Positions 1-10,234 are shown, counted from the first letter of the stretch. The stretch: DNA of 64,000 nt from Pectobacterium atrosepticum (GCA_019056595.1 CP036163.1:1860001-1924000), one strand, 5' to 3'. A program made the numbers and translations. Notes: generated by a model from the letters alone, not told the origin.

Positions 1-1992
1 AAACAAATCTTTCAGGCGCACGAAGAAGCCAAAACCGGTGACACTGGCAATAATCCCCGTAAAGACTTCACCAACGTGATCCTGCATAAAGTCGCACTTC
101 AGCCAATCCGCGACGTCACGCGTTGCTTCATCCGCACGACGCTCCGTCATCGAACAGTGCATACCCAGCTGTAGCATCTCGTTAATGTCGCTATGCCAGC
201 CGCCCGTTGACGTCCAACGTTCATGACGATCGCTTAACAGATACTTAATGGCGCGGTGCAGCGACAGGTCAGGATAACGACGAATTGGCGACGTGAAGTG
301 GCCGTAAGACGTCAATGCCAGCCCGAAGTGTCCCCGGTTTTCTGGGTCATAAATCGCCTGTTTCATTGAACGCAGCAGCATAGTTTGCAGCATTTCCCGA
401 TCGGGACGGTCCGCCAGTTCATTCATCAATTCGGCGTAGTCTTTCGGCTGCGGCTTCATTCCGCCTTTCAGCGTCAGACCCAGCTCGCCCAGCACGCTGC
501 GCAGGGCTAATACATGGTCTTCACTCGGTTGATCGTGCACGCGGAACAATGCGGGCTCTTCGTTCTTCTCCACAAATTTCGCGGCCGAGATATTCGCCAG
601 AATCATGCACTCTTCGATCAGCTTGTGCGCGTCGTTACGCACCACCGCTTCCACACGGTCGATACGGCGTTCGGCGTTGAAAATAAACTTCGCCTCTTCA
701 GTTTCAAACGCGATGCCGCCACGTACTTCACGCGCATGTTCCAGCGCTTTGTACATGTGGTGCAACTCTTCCAGCCCGCCAACCAATGGCTTGTAGTGCT
801 CACGCAACTCGGCATCGCCTTGCAGAATATTCCACACTTTGGTGTAGGTCAGACGCGCGTGTGAACTCATCACCGCTTCATAAAACTTGTAAGACGACAG
901 CTTACCCTGCGTCGAAACGGTCATTTCACAGACCATACACAAGCGATCGACCTGCGGGTTAAGCGAACAGAGCCCGTTCGACAGCACTTCCGGCAGCATC
1001 GGTACCACCTGCGATGGGAAGTACACCGACGTGCCACGCGCCCGTGCTTCATGGTCGAGCGGTGTATTCGGCCGAACGTAATAACTCACGTCAGCAATCG
1101 CAACCCACAAACGCCAGCCGCCGCCGCGTTTCGGCTCACAGTACACGGCATCATCGAAATCGCGGGCATCTTCGCCGTCAATCGTGACCAGCGGCAGCTT
1201 ACGCAGATCCACACGGCCTTTTTTCGCGGCTTCAGGTACTTCTTCAGAAAGATCCTTCACCTGATCTTCCACTTTAGGTGGCCAGGTGTGAGGAATATCG
1301 TGGGTACGCAGAGCGATATCCACTGCCAGACCGGTGCCCATGTTGTCACCGAGGATCTCGACAATCTTACCGACCGCTTTCGTGCGGCGCGTGGCGCGTT
1401 GCGTCAGCTCAACCACCACCACGAAACCCATACGAGCGCCGTTAATTTCTTCTTTCGGGATCAGAATATCAAAGCTCAGGCGGCTATCATCCGGTACAAC
1501 GAACCCGATACCCGCATCGACAAAATAGCGGCCGACAATTTGTCCGGTACGCGGTTCCAGCACGCGCACAATGCGTCCTTCGCGACGACCTTTACGATCC
1601 TCACCCAGCGGCTGCGCCAGCACAACATCGCCGTGAATCGCCCGTTTCATCTCTTCAGCCGACAGATAAAGATCGTCTTTGCGGCCTTCCACACGCAGGA
1701 AACCGAAGCCATCGCGATGGCCGATAACCGTGCCACGCAGTAGATCGAGCTTTTCCGGCAACGCATAGCATTGGCGGCGAGTAAAAATAAGCTGACCGTC
1801 ACGCTCCATTGCACGCAGACGGCGGCGCAGCGCTTCGAGGGCTTCTTCTCCAGTTAATTGCAGATCGGTGGCCAATTCTTCTCGGCTGATCGGGGTATCG
1901 CGCTTGGCGATGTGCGCCAAGATATATTCACGACTGGGGATAGGAGATTCGTATTTTTCTGCTTCTCGTTCCAGGAATGGATCTTGTGACAT
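1..1992 (-). CDS. rnr: Ribonuclease R (3' end beyond window)
   Basis: RNase R is a processive 3'-to-5' exoribonuclease of the RNB family. It degrades structured RNA and takes part in rRNA and mRNA quality control. The start ATG is at 1992, preceded by a GGAGGAACC ribosome-binding site, and the N-terminus [19 protein letters not shown] matches the E. coli protein closely. About 664 codons lie in the window, which would cover the N-terminal helix-turn-helix and cold-shock domains and most of the RNB catalytic domain. The C-terminal part runs off the left edge. It lies 41 bp downstream of nsrR on the same strand, as in the enterobacterial nsrR-rnr operon, so the two are probably cotranscribed. 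It is a partial gene only because the window cuts it; no internal stop was seen where I translated it. Confidence 0.95.
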   Translation of the reverse strand, partial: MSQDPFLEREAEKYESPIPSREYILAHIAKRDTPISREELATDLQLTGEEALEALRRRLRAMERDGQLIFTRRQCYALPEKLDLLRGTVIGHRDGFGFLRVEGRKDDLYLSAEEMKRAIHGDVVLAQPLGEDRKGRREGRIVRVLEPRTGQIVGRYFVDAGIGFVVPDDSRLSFDILIPKEEINGARMGFVVVVELTQRATRRTKAVGKIVEILGDNMGTGLAVDIALRTHDIPHTWPPKVEDQVKDLSEEVPEAAKKGRVDLRKLPLVTIDGEDARDFDDAVYCEPKRGGGWRLWVAIADVSYYVRPNTPLDHEARARGTSVYFPSQVVPMLPEVLSNGLCSLNPQVDRLCMVCEMTVSTQGKLSSYKFYEAVMSSHARLTYTKVWNILQGDAELREHYKPLVGGLEELHHMYKALEHAREVRGGIAFETEEAKFIFNAERRIDRVEAVVRNDAHKLIEECMILANISAAKFVEKNEEPALFRVHDQPSEDHVLALRSVLGELGLTLKGGMKPQPKDYAELMNELADRPDREMLQTMLLRSMKQAIYDPENRGHFGLALTSYGHFTSPIRRYPDLSLHRAIKYLLSDRHERWTSTGGWHSDINEMLQLGMHCSMTERRADEATRDVADWLKCDFMQDHVGEVFTGIIASVTGFGFFVRLKDLF

Positions 1993-2033
1993 TGCGGTTC
2001 CTCCGTTGTCATCAGCAGGAGGCTGAACAAAAC

Positions 2034-2459
2034 TCATTCAACCAACAATAATTTATAAAGCGGCGGGTTTTCTTTGACCATATCAGCCAACGTGTATTGA
2101 TCCAGCTCATGCAGGAAATTTTGTACCGCCTGTTGGAGCACCTGTTTCAAGCGACAGGCTGCAGTAATGTGGCAAAACTCATGGCTACAGTTGACCAACG
2201 TGAGCGGCTCCAACTCGCGCACGACATCGCCAATTCGGATTGTTTCTGCCGGTTTTCCAAGGCGGATGCCGCCATTCTTACCGCGCACGGCCATCACCAA
2301 CCCAGCACGACTAAGTTGATTGATAATTTTGACCATATGATTACGAGACACGCCATACACTTCCGTTACCTCCGAAATGCTGGTCATTTTCCCGCTCGGC
2401 AGTGACGCCATGTAAATCAGCGCCCGCAAGCCATAATCCGTGAAACTTGTTAACTGCAC
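2034..2459 (-). CDS. nsrR: Nitric-oxide-sensing Rrf2-family repressor NsrR
   Basis: NsrR is an iron-sulfur repressor of nitrosative-stress genes such as hmp; nitric oxide attacks its cluster and relieves repression. The protein has 141 residues, the normal length. It has an N-terminal winged helix (residues 1-60, with SVSRNHMVK-type recognition around 36-45) and the three cluster cysteines C91, C96 and C102 in the spacing typical of the family. It is the first gene of a probable nsrR-rnr operon. The ATG at 2459 has a GAGG just upstream. A perfect dyad, GATACC-N4-GGTATC (2470-2485), lies in the 5' untranslated region. It does not resemble the known NsrR box and its role is unknown. Confidence 0.95.
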   Translation of the reverse strand: MQLTSFTDYGLRALIYMASLPSGKMTSISEVTEVYGVSRNHMVKIINQLSRAGLVMAVRGKNGGIRLGKPAETIRIGDVVRELEPLTLVNCSHEFCHITAACRLKQVLQQAVQNFLHELDQYTLADMVKENPPLYKLLLVE

Positions 2460-2755
2460 ATAAACCTCGGATACCTCTGGGTATCATTGACAGGCGTATT
2501 GAGTACGCCACTGAAAAACCAACGCTATTGACAGATAATAAACCAGGCACAAACACTACGGCTAATTATTTATACCCTTTGCGTTACGAGGGATTGTCTA
2601 GTTGTACCCTACTCACTCAACCCTTTTTACATCTGCCATATCTTTTTAATTTTATCTCACCGCAACACAGATAACGTATTCTCTTTAGTTGCACTCACCA
2701 AATCTAACGATCGATATGCTATCACCCACGAAGGCGGCGTAAGGAAAAGGACACC
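2460..2755. promoter_or_regulatory. Intergenic region between nsrR and the chemoreceptor gene
   Basis: This 296-bp stretch separates the divergently transcribed nsrR and chemoreceptor genes and must hold both promoters. The only distinct structure I see is the 16-bp dyad GATACC-N4-GGTATC at 2470-2485. A strong ribosome-binding site (AAGGAAAAGGA) sits at its right end before the ATG at 2756. I did not find a convincing sigma-28 promoter for the chemoreceptor. Confidence 0.4.
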
Positions 2756-4327
2756 ATGGGGTTGAAAAATATTTCTATTCGTACCGGCTTATTAACGTTG
2801 TTGCTGCTAACCACCCTGTTGCTGCTTATCGTCAGCGGCATGGGCGTGGTTGCCATTAAGAAAGACAGGGAAACGCTGACAGCACAAAACCAGATTCAAG
2901 GCATTGAGCTGGGCAATCTGATGAGTGGCTATAACCAAACGCTCAGCGCGCGCGCCTCTGCAACGCTCGCCGTCAGGAAAATCGAAATCGGCCTGCTGGA
3001 CGACGGCGTTAAGGAAACTGGGCTCGTAGAAAAACATCTCCGCCAGTCACAGGAAGACATTCAACGCGTGATCAAATCGGCCAAGGCCGATCCGAAGCAG
3101 CAAGCGCTGGCGCAGGAAGTGCTGAAAACCTATCAGGCCTATTTTCAGCAGGGCATGACCCCGATGCTGAACGCGCTGCAAAAACAGTATACCGACGAAT
3201 ATTATGAAGTCCTGGAAAAACAGCTCGGCACGCTGAGTGAAGCCTTTGATTTATCGATCCAAAATTTCCGTCAGTATGCCCAGCAGCTTTCCGAACAGGG
3301 TCTGGCACAGTCCGAACGTAATGAACGCATTATGCTGTTACTGATTGCGATTGCCAGCCTGTTATCTATCACACTGGTCGCATTAGCCTGGGTCGCACTG
3401 CGGCACATGCTGCTCAAACCGCTGGATTATGCCATTGAGCAGTTGGAGCAGGTCGCCGCTGGGAATCTGACGCGCCGTCTGATTCAAGGCGGAGACAACG
3501 AACTGGGCCGACTCAACGATGCCATAGGCCGCATGCAGGGTGCGCTGCTGGAGTCGGTTAGCCAAGTGCGCGATGCCAGCACGCAAATCGATCTCGGTAG
3601 CCGAGAACTGTTTGAAGAAAACGTCCAGCTCTCCCAACGTACTGAAGAATCCGTTGCAGCACTGGAACAAACCGCGGCCAGCATGGAGCAATTGAGCGCG
3701 ACCGTGAAACTCAATGCCGATCACGCCGAACTGGCCCATCAACTCGCCAATAACGTCTCGAACACCAGCAGCCGCAGCAACGAATCTGTCGGTTATGTTA
3801 TTGAAAAAATGCAGGAGATCGCTACCAGCGCCAAACGCATCAATGACATCCTCAGCGTAATTGACGGCATCGCGTTTCAGACCAACATTCTGGCGCTGAA
3901 CGCTTCTGTCGAATCTGCCCGCGCAGGAGAACAAGGCAGAGGCTTTGCCGTCGTCGCCGGAGAAGTGCGTAATTTGGCGCAGCACAGCGCGAAGGCGGCG
4001 AAAGAGATCCGTTCGCTGATTTTGGATTCCCAGACGCGCGTATCTGAAGGACTTGAGCTGGCTTCCAAAGCGGGTGAAACCATGGACGACGTGACCGATG
4101 AAATCATCCGTATTACGCAACTGATGCGAGACATTTCTACCGCTACGCAAGAACAGCATCGCGGTATCGAGTTGGTGAATGTCGCCTTCACGCAGATTGA
4201 CAAGGTCGCTCAGCACAATGCGCAACTCGTCAAAGCCTCATCCGCGACTACGCAGTCGTTGGAGCAGCAGTCTCAACAGCTAATGCGGTCCATGGCGCTG
4301 TTTCAGGTAGAACCTCGCCTTTCCTAA
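2756..4327 (+). CDS. Methyl-accepting chemotaxis protein
   Basis: This 523-residue transmembrane chemoreceptor would signal to the CheA-CheW complex at the inner membrane. The layout is a first membrane helix at about residues 13-35, a periplasmic four-helix-bundle type sensor (about 36-190), a second membrane helix (about 192-216), a HAMP domain (about 217-270) and a cytoplasmic signalling coiled coil. The conserved hairpin tip is seen as [20 protein letters not shown] followed by [14 protein letters not shown]. It ends in FQVEPRLS and lacks the NWETF-type C-terminal pentapeptide that tethers CheR and CheB, so methylation would depend on other receptors. The ligand cannot be inferred. It is separated by more than 500 bp from the next gene and appears monocistronic. 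Confidence 0.92.
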   Translation: MGLKNISIRTGLLTLLLLTTLLLLIVSGMGVVAIKKDRETLTAQNQIQGIELGNLMSGYNQTLSARASATLAVRKIEIGLLDDGVKETGLVEKHLRQSQEDIQRVIKSAKADPKQQALAQEVLKTYQAYFQQGMTPMLNALQKQYTDEYYEVLEKQLGTLSEAFDLSIQNFRQYAQQLSEQGLAQSERNERIMLLLIAIASLLSITLVALAWVALRHMLLKPLDYAIEQLEQVAAGNLTRRLIQGGDNELGRLNDAIGRMQGALLESVSQVRDASTQIDLGSRELFEENVQLSQRTEESVAALEQTAASMEQLSATVKLNADHAELAHQLANNVSNTSSRSNESVGYVIEKMQEIATSAKRINDILSVIDGIAFQTNILALNASVESARAGEQGRGFAVVAGEVRNLAQHSAKAAKEIRSLILDSQTRVSEGLELASKAGETMDDVTDEIIRITQLMRDISTATQEQHRGIELVNVAFTQIDKVAQHNAQLVKASSATTQSLEQQSQQLMRSMALFQVEPRLS

Positions 4328-4336
4328 TTTTGCACC

Positions 4337-4368
4337 GCTGGTGGTCAACTCCCATGCTGACCACCAGC
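4337..4368. terminator. Perfect 11-bp hairpin after the chemoreceptor gene
   Basis: The arms GCTGGTGGTCA and TGACCACCAGC pair perfectly around a 10-nt loop, 9 nt after the chemoreceptor stop codon. No T-run follows on either strand, so it is not a textbook intrinsic terminator. It may act in transcript 3'-end stabilisation or as a weak terminator. Confidence 0.4.
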
Positions 4369-4857
4369 ATGACGCAGAATAGCCTCCGTTCCCCTTTTAT
4401 TCCCTCCGTACATCGCCTAAAAAACCGAATAAATAATGAGAACAGGCAGAAAGACACTTTAAAAAAAACACATTTCACACGTTATACTTTCAGATAATTT
4501 GAGTATTATTTTTTTACCGCTATTCTCTGTTTTTACATATAAGCGTATAAATAGGGTTTCGGCATAAAAGCGATCAAAATAATCGCGTCAATGCATTGAA
4601 TAAAAAGACAATAAGATAAATTTCTTATTGATAACAGTAGTCATGCGTTTCAGATCATTAATTACTTATTAATAATATATTTATTATATTAATTAATAGC
4701 ACGCTATTTTATTAATTCTGCCCATTGATTTCAGCGCAAAGAAAAAGGGGGACCGCCAATCACCCGATAACACCGCAGACGGCATCATGGTAAAACAAAT
4801 GCCTCTGACAACAGCGAATCAAGGGTAAAGACAGAAAGAATATAGGCAGAGATAAAC
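4369..4857. other. AT-rich gene-free region before the diguanylate cyclase gene
   Basis: Nearly 500 bp without a credible gene. It is very AT-rich, especially at about 4570-4720 (runs such as ATTAATAATATATTTATTATA), which would suit H-NS binding and a regulated promoter for the cyclase gene. I looked for a GEMM-type cyclic-di-GMP riboswitch and saw none of its conserved blocks. Confidence 0.4.
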
Positions 4858-6690
4858 ATGAATAATCAGTCAGTCGATGTTGATTTGATTACCAGGTTTG
4901 ACAATGAAGCCAAACTGCACGCGCTCGATTCCGTCTATGCTATCGCCGAATTCGATCTGACAGGGAAACTGATTGAAGCCAATCCTCTTTTTTGCAAAAT
5001 GCTGGGCTATAAAAAAGAAGACATTATTCAGAAAAGCCACACGCTTTTCCTGCCAGAAGCACAACGTCAAAAACACGACCATTTCTGGCACGATGTCATC
5101 AAAGGGAATATCAATGCGGGGGAATTTCAACGAAAAACCCAAAAAGGGGACATTATTTGGCTCCACGCCGCATATACGCCAATTATTGATCATTCAGGTC
5201 GTCGGATTGGTGTAATAAAACTGGCGCTTGATATTACTCAGGAAAAACGTCTGATGTCGGAACATCGAGCACAGCTAGATGCGATTGAAAATGCACAGGG
5301 CGTGATCGAATTTGATAAAGACGGCTATATCACTCACGTCAATAAACACTACCTGATACTGACAGGCTATGAAGCAAAGGAAATTCTCGGTCTACATCAC
5401 AAATCACTCTGCGATCCCATTTATACCGAACAGGCCGACTATCAAACATTTTGGGAAACCTTGCATCGCGGCCACCCTATCAGCGGGCGCTTCCACCGAC
5501 TGGGCAAAGGCAACCATTCATTCTGGATACAGGCAACTTATAGTCCGGTCATGGATAGTGATGGTAATGTGAGAAAAATCATTAAATATGCTCACAACAT
5601 CACGCAAAACGTCGAAACCGAAAAGAAAGCCCATCAGCAAGGTATCATTCTCGATATCCTGCTGTCAGTTCATGACAGCTTTCTGCTCGACCATAATCTG
5701 CCTTCAGCCTGCGATAAAGTCTTCGAGCGGTTGCTTGACGTGACCAACAGCAGCTTCGGTTTTATCGCCACGTTGCAGGAAGATGAAGACGGCCAATCAC
5801 TATACCTTCCTGCGATTTCCAACCTTGCCTGGGATGAAGAAACCCTGACATGGTACAGACACCAGCGCAGAACCCACGGCGGCCTGAGGCTGCGTAAACT
5901 TGATAACCTGTTTGGCCATGTTGTGACTCACAACACGGTGGTGTGCACCAATAGCCTACTGAGGCAAAAGGCCGGTCGGGACCTTCCCCCCATACATCCT
6001 GCACTACATTCCCTGCTCGGTATTCCTATCACCCACAACGGCAAAACGGTCGGGATGATCGCACTGGCCAACCGCCGGGAAGGTTACGATCAAACGATGA
6101 TCGAGTTACTGGCTCCGCTGGTAAAAACGCTCGGTATCATCATTCACGCGCGTTTGCTTGAGGATGAACGCACACAGATAGAAGCGTCTCTCCGCTTTAA
6201 CGCAGGACATGACTTTCTGACTGGCCTGCCAAATCGCAGCAGCTTCTTCGAGCAAGCCAGCGCATTTTTCCTGCTCAGACAGCAAAACCAGCACGCAGAT
6301 AAAAGCTGCCTGGCGATTATTGATATCGATTTATTCAAAAACATTAATGACCAATTCGGCCATCTGGCTGGCGATGCCGTCCTCAAAGAACTGGCGATGC
6401 TGATGCGTATGTCATTACGTCAGGAAGATCTGGTCGCCCGTATTGGGGGAGAAGAATTCATCATCCTGCTAAAAGATGTCCCTTATCAAACCGCCGTCAT
6501 GGCTATCGAGCGTATTCGCAAAGCGATTGAGCAACATACGCTGGAATACGATCGCCAGAATCTGAATTTCACGATCAGTGCAGGGATCGCAGCTTACCGT
6601 TCCGATCTCGCTTCCGTTGAAGACTGGATTCAGTTAGCCGATGAAAATCTCTACGCAGCTAAACGGCAAGGACGCAACTGTGTGAAATAA
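4858..6690 (+). CDS. Diguanylate cyclase with PAS, PAS and GAF sensor domains
   Basis: A 610-residue cytoplasmic sensor protein predicted to make cyclic di-GMP from two GTP. There are two PAS/PAC units at about residues 24-140 and 143-258 (both with the W-x-A-x-Y/TP-type core), a GAF domain at about 265-430 and a C-terminal GGDEF domain from about 445. The signature LTGLPNR opens the GGDEF domain and the active-site loop reads GGEEF near residue 530, which is catalytically competent. The product-inhibition I-site RQED lies exactly five residues before GGEEF, so feedback inhibition is expected. There is no signal peptide or membrane helix and no EAL domain. The 3' end overlaps the convergent pilT-like gene by 32 bp. 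The sensed signal (oxygen, redox or a small ligand) is unknown. Confidence 0.9.
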   Translation: MNNQSVDVDLITRFDNEAKLHALDSVYAIAEFDLTGKLIEANPLFCKMLGYKKEDIIQKSHTLFLPEAQRQKHDHFWHDVIKGNINAGEFQRKTQKGDIIWLHAAYTPIIDHSGRRIGVIKLALDITQEKRLMSEHRAQLDAIENAQGVIEFDKDGYITHVNKHYLILTGYEAKEILGLHHKSLCDPIYTEQADYQTFWETLHRGHPISGRFHRLGKGNHSFWIQATYSPVMDSDGNVRKIIKYAHNITQNVETEKKAHQQGIILDILLSVHDSFLLDHNLPSACDKVFERLLDVTNSSFGFIATLQEDEDGQSLYLPAISNLAWDEETLTWYRHQRRTHGGLRLRKLDNLFGHVVTHNTVVCTNSLLRQKAGRDLPPIHPALHSLLGIPITHNGKTVGMIALANRREGYDQTMIELLAPLVKTLGIIIHARLLEDERTQIEASLRFNAGHDFLTGLPNRSSFFEQASAFFLLRQQNQHADKSCLAIIDIDLFKNINDQFGHLAGDAVLKELAMLMRMSLRQEDLVARIGGEEFIILLKDVPYQTAVMAIERIRKAIEQHTLEYDRQNLNFTISAGIAAYRSDLASVEDWIQLADENLYAAKRQGRNCVK

Positions 6691-7675
6691 GCCCATCCCG
6701 GCAGCGCTGCTGGTAGCTTTGCTCGAACGTTTGCATTCCCGCAGCGGCTCCGGTTTGAATCAGGCCAGGAAGCTGGTGCGTTTTTCCCTCACGAATCAGG
6801 TTGCTGACTGCCGCTGTAGCAGTCAGCACTTCATAAAGTGCAATTCGACCGCCTTGCGCTGCGGGCAATAGCTTTTGCGTCACTACCGCCTGCAAACAGG
6901 TCGATAACTGGCTACGAACATAGGCTTTCTCTTCACCGGGAAAAACATCAATCAAACGGTCGACTGCCTGTGATGCACTGCGCGTATGTAGCGTTGATAA
7001 CACCAAGTGGCCAGTTTCCGCTGCTGTCAGCGCCAGCCGAATCGTCTCCGTATCGCGCAGTTCTCCCAGCAGAATGACATCAGGATCTTCCCTCAATGCC
7101 GCCCGTAGCGCCTGCGCAAAAGAAGCGCTGTGCGCACCGATTTCTCGCTGTTGAATCAGGCAACGTCGGCTGACATGAATAAACTCGATCGGATCCTCCA
7201 GCGTAATCACATGGCGATCGCTGCTGTCGTTTAACGCCCCGACCATCGCCGCTAGCGTCGTGGATTTACCGCTGCCCGTCGCGCCGGTAATCAGGATCAG
7301 TCCGTTTGGTTTCTCCAGCAGCGTCGAGAGCACGGGTGGCGCATGTAGCGCATCCAATGAAGGTTGAACAGATGGGATAATGCGTAGCGCCGCAGACAGT
7401 CCTTCCCGCTGACGAAACACATTTACCCGCAGGCGCTGTCCGTCAGGCAACATTAAGGCGCCGTCCACCTGCCCTGCCTGCCGCAGTTGCTCTTGCTGAG
7501 TCGGTTCTAGCCAGACATCGCACCATTGTGCCACCTGCTCCGGCGTTAAACATGGTAAGGTATTTTCAGGCTGTAGCCGCCCATCCACACGCAACACCGG
7601 AGGATGCCCGCTACAAAGGTGCAGATCCGAGGCATTATGTTTTACACTACGCGCCATCCACTCATCCAACTCCAT
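6659..7675 (-). CDS. PilT/YggR-family type IV pilus ATPase
   Basis: A 338-residue GspE/PilT-type secretion ATPase of the YggR group. It has the N-terminal PilT-type domain (residues 1-100), the Walker A motif GATGSGKST (about 130-138), Asp and His boxes around EDPIEFIH, and the Walker B region ILLGELRD followed by TLHTRSA. In PilT proper the ATPase powers pilus retraction. The role of the enterobacterial YggR branch is less clear, since a full set of pilus genes is not adjacent. The start ATG at 7675 has a strong GGAGG site. It is divergent from yggS with only 21 bp between the two start codons, and its 3' end overlaps the cyclase gene. Confidence 0.88.
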   Translation of the reverse strand: MELDEWMARSVKHNASDLHLCSGHPPVLRVDGRLQPENTLPCLTPEQVAQWCDVWLEPTQQEQLRQAGQVDGALMLPDGQRLRVNVFRQREGLSAALRIIPSVQPSLDALHAPPVLSTLLEKPNGLILITGATGSGKSTTLAAMVGALNDSSDRHVITLEDPIEFIHVSRRCLIQQREIGAHSASFAQALRAALREDPDVILLGELRDTETIRLALTAAETGHLVLSTLHTRSASQAVDRLIDVFPGEEKAYVRSQLSTCLQAVVTQKLLPAAQGGRIALYEVLTATAAVSNLIREGKTHQLPGLIQTGAAAGMQTFEQSYQQRCRDGLISHSCVLAV

Positions 7676-7696
7676 AGATTAACCTCCTGAATAACC

Positions 7697-8410
7697 ATGA
7701 CGACAATCCAGCAGAATCTACAGGACATCCAGCAGCAAATCACAGCCGCCGCGACGCATTGCGCACGAGCGCCAGAAGAAATTACGCTACTTGCAGTCAG
7801 TAAAACCAAACCTGTGAGCGCGATCGAAGAAGCCATTGCGGCAGGTCAGCGTGCGTTCGGCGAAAATTATGTCCAGGAAGGCGTGGAGAAGATTCATTAT
7901 TTCCAGGAAAACCAGCCGAACACACCGTTGGAATGGCACTTTATCGGCCCGTTACAGTCAAATAAAAGTCGGCTGGTAGCGGAGAACTTTGACTGGTTTC
8001 ACACCGTGGATCGCCTGCGTATCGCACAGCGTCTGAGTGAACAACGTCCAACCACGTTGCCGCCGTTAAATGTTCTGTTGCAGATTAATATCAGCAATGA
8101 GCCAAGCAAGTCCGGCATTATGGTGGATGAACTTACGGAACTCGCCGCCAGCGTCGCCGCCTTGCCTAACCTGCGCCTGCGCGGGTTAATGGCCATTCCG
8201 GCACCGGAAACCGATCACGAACGGCAGCTTGCTGTTTTTAAACAAATGACAGCGCTGTTTCAAACATTGTCAGTAAATTATCCGCATATTGATACACTCT
8301 CTATGGGGATGACGGACGACATGCGTGCAGCGATTACCGCAGGCAGCACGTTGGTGCGCATCGGTACGGCAGTCTTTGGCGCGCGCGACTATTCATCCCT
8401 AAAAGCATGA
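7697..8410 (+). CDS. yggS: Pyridoxal-phosphate homeostasis protein YggS
   Basis: A PLP-binding protein of the YggS/PROSC family (COG0325) that buffers free pyridoxal phosphate and affects amino-acid homeostasis; no catalytic activity is firmly known. The 237-residue length is normal, and the PLP lysine is K36 in LLAVSKTKPV. The C-terminal MGMTDDM and the phosphate-binding loop around GTAVFGARDY are present. It is the first gene of a rightward cluster with proC, yggT, yggU, rdgB and hemW, an arrangement common outside Escherichia. The ribosome-binding site is weak, and its promoter must lie in the 21-bp gap or within the divergent pilT-like gene. Confidence 0.95.
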   Translation: MTTIQQNLQDIQQQITAAATHCARAPEEITLLAVSKTKPVSAIEEAIAAGQRAFGENYVQEGVEKIHYFQENQPNTPLEWHFIGPLQSNKSRLVAENFDWFHTVDRLRIAQRLSEQRPTTLPPLNVLLQINISNEPSKSGIMVDELTELAASVAALPNLRLRGLMAIPAPETDHERQLAVFKQMTALFQTLSVNYPHIDTLSMGMTDDMRAAITAGSTLVRIGTAVFGARDYSSLKA

Positions 8411-8497
8411 GCAGTCAAGAGCGCAGAAACAGCAGGCACACCCTGAACAGCACGTCATCTTTAGACAGAATACAAACGGAACAGGTGATCAGCGATA

Positions 8498-9325
8498 ATG
8501 CAGATGCAGCAACGTAAAATAGCGTTTATTGGTGCCGGAAATATGGCGCAGGCCATTATCGCCGGGTTGGTCAACGGCGGTTATCCCGCTCAACACATCA
8601 GCGTCTGCGCACCTTCGGGTAAAAACCGTGATGCGCTGGCTGCACAATATGGCGTCATCAGCAGCGCGGATAATGTACGCTGCGCTCAGGAAGCGGACGT
8701 CATTGTTTTGGCCGTCAAACCGCAAATGATGGCGACGGTTTGCGAACCGTTAAATGAACAGGTCAACTTCGCGGGCAAGCTGGTGCTCTCGATTGCAGCG
8801 GGAATCAACATCGCCCGTTTTCAGGCGCTGCTGGGTGAGCCGCTGAATATCGTGCGCATTATGCCCAATACGCCGTCTCTGGTCGGAAAAGGGATGAGCG
8901 GGATGTACGCCCCCGCGTCCGTCAGTCAGGCCGATAAAGACTTCACCGCACAGCTGATGCAAAGCGTCGGTAAAATTTGCTGGGTGGATAGTGAACAAGG
9001 CATTAACAGCGTGATCGCCGCAGCGGGCAGCGCACCGGCCTATTTCTTCCTGTTTATGGAAGCGATGCAGCAAGAAGCCATTCGCCAAGGGTTCGATCAG
9101 GAAACCGCTCGCCTGCTGGTGCAACAGGCTGCCTCGGGCGCTGCTGCGCTGGTTGAGGCCAATCCCGATACGCCGCTGTCGACCTTGCGGGAAAATGTCA
9201 CCTCCAAGGGCGGCACCACGGCAGAAGCCCTACGGGTGTTTAACGAACAGCAGTTGACGCAAACCGTGGCCGAGGCCATGCAGGCGGCAATTGCTCGCGC
9301 ACAGGAAATGGAAACGCTTTTTTAA
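8498..9325 (+). CDS. proC: Pyrroline-5-carboxylate reductase
   Basis: ProC catalyses the last step of proline synthesis, NADPH-dependent reduction of 1-pyrroline-5-carboxylate to proline, in the cytoplasm. The 275-residue protein begins with a Rossmann fold (IAFIGAGNMAQAIIAGL). The C-terminal dimerisation domain carries the family signature at about residues 218-240 (PLSTLRENVTSKGGTTAEAL). It lies 87 bp after yggS and 50 bp before yggT, in the same direction. In E. coli proC sits elsewhere in the chromosome, while the yggS-proC-yggT order is found in many other gamma-proteobacteria. Confidence 0.96.
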   Translation: MQMQQRKIAFIGAGNMAQAIIAGLVNGGYPAQHISVCAPSGKNRDALAAQYGVISSADNVRCAQEADVIVLAVKPQMMATVCEPLNEQVNFAGKLVLSIAAGINIARFQALLGEPLNIVRIMPNTPSLVGKGMSGMYAPASVSQADKDFTAQLMQSVGKICWVDSEQGINSVIAAAGSAPAYFFLFMEAMQQEAIRQGFDQETARLLVQQAASGAAALVEANPDTPLSTLRENVTSKGGTTAEALRVFNEQQLTQTVAEAMQAAIARAQEMETLF

Positions 9326-9375
9326 TCAAAAGCGGCATCCCCGATTCTTTATCTTATTAAGGAAAAGACGTACTT

Positions 9376-9930
9376 ATGCTCACCCTGACTTTTCTGGTCA
9401 AAACACTGGTCGACCTCTATGTAATGGTCCTGCTGCTGCGCATCTGGATGCAGTGGTCACGCAGTGATTTCTATAACCCACTATCGCAGTTTGTCGTCAA
9501 AATCACTCAGCCGATTGTCGGGCCATTGCGCCGGATTCTGCCGTCGCTGGGGCCGATTGACAGCGCCTCACTGCTGCTGGCGTTTGTCCTTACGACGATC
9601 AAATACCCGTTACTGTTGTTGATTCAGGTTGGCGCAATTTCCCTTAGCCCAATGAACCTGCTGGTCGGACTCATTTCGCTGATCAAATCCGCGGGCTATC
9701 TGGTCTTCTGGGTCATCATTATCCGCTCCATCATGAGCTGGGTCAGCCAGGGTCGTAGCCCGATTGAATATCTGCTGCATCAGTTGACCGAACCGCTAAT
9801 GGCACCGCTCCGCCGCATTATTCCTGTGATGGGCGGCATTGATTTCTCTGCCATGGCCGTGATTCTGATTCTGTATATGCTCAACTATCTGGGCATGGAC
9901 CTGTTTCCGGGGCTGTGGTTCCTGCTGTGA
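9376..9930 (+). CDS. yggT: YggT-family integral membrane protein
   Basis: A 184-residue inner-membrane protein made of two tandem YggT repeats, each with two hydrophobic helices and a conserved loop motif ([20 protein letters not shown] in the first, [17 protein letters not shown] in the second). The family has been linked to osmotic stress and to cell-envelope or division functions, but the biochemical role is not settled. It sits between proC and yggU. Its stop codon overlaps the yggU start, so the pair is translationally coupled. Confidence 0.93.
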   Translation: MLTLTFLVKTLVDLYVMVLLLRIWMQWSRSDFYNPLSQFVVKITQPIVGPLRRILPSLGPIDSASLLLAFVLTTIKYPLLLLIQVGAISLSPMNLLVGLISLIKSAGYLVFWVIIIRSIMSWVSQGRSPIEYLLHQLTEPLMAPLRRIIPVMGGIDFSAMAVILILYMLNYLGMDLFPGLWFLL

Positions 9931-10217
9931 GTGCGATTACCCGCCACGGCGATGCGCTGGTGATTCGGCTGTATATTCAGCCGAAAGCCAGCCGCGATCA
10001 GATCGTGGGTTTGCATGGAGACGAACTGAAAGTCGCCATCACCGCTCCACCGGTTGATGGGCAGGCTAATGCCCATCTAACCAAATTCCTCGCCAAACAG
10101 TTTCGGGTCGCCAAGAGTCTGGTCGTGATTGAAAAAGGCGAACTCGGGCGGCATAAACAGATTAGAATTACCCATCCGCAGCACATCCCGGCTGACGTCG
10201 CGGAATTCATTGAATAA
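9927..10217 (+). CDS. yggU: DUF167-family protein YggU
   Basis: A 96-residue protein of the UPF0235/DUF167 (YggU) family of unknown function. The core [20 protein letters not shown] and the [12 protein letters not shown] motif match E. coli YggU almost exactly. I chose the GTG at 9927, which overlaps the yggT stop codon as GTGA and gives the family's N-terminus (VSAIT). An upstream in-frame GTG at 9915 would add four residues and is less likely. It is part of the yggS-hemW cluster. Confidence 0.92.
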   Translation: MSAITRHGDALVIRLYIQPKASRDQIVGLHGDELKVAITAPPVDGQANAHLTKFLAKQFRVAKSLVVIEKGELGRHKQIRITHPQHIPADVAEFIE

Positions 10218-10234
10218 ACACGCAGGACAAGACG

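Noticed and set aside
1051-1743. A 230-codon open frame on the plus strand
   Set aside because: It is antisense to rnr, whose minus-strand reading matches RNase R. The same holds for the other antisense frames over rnr.
3383-4225. A 280-codon open frame opposite the first chemoreceptor
   Set aside because: The plus strand encodes a clear methyl-accepting chemotaxis protein, so this is a GC-rich antisense shadow.
4369-4857. Cyclic-di-GMP riboswitch before the diguanylate cyclase gene
   Set aside because: None of the conserved GEMM-I or GEMM-II sequence blocks or the paired stems could be found; the region is only AT-rich.
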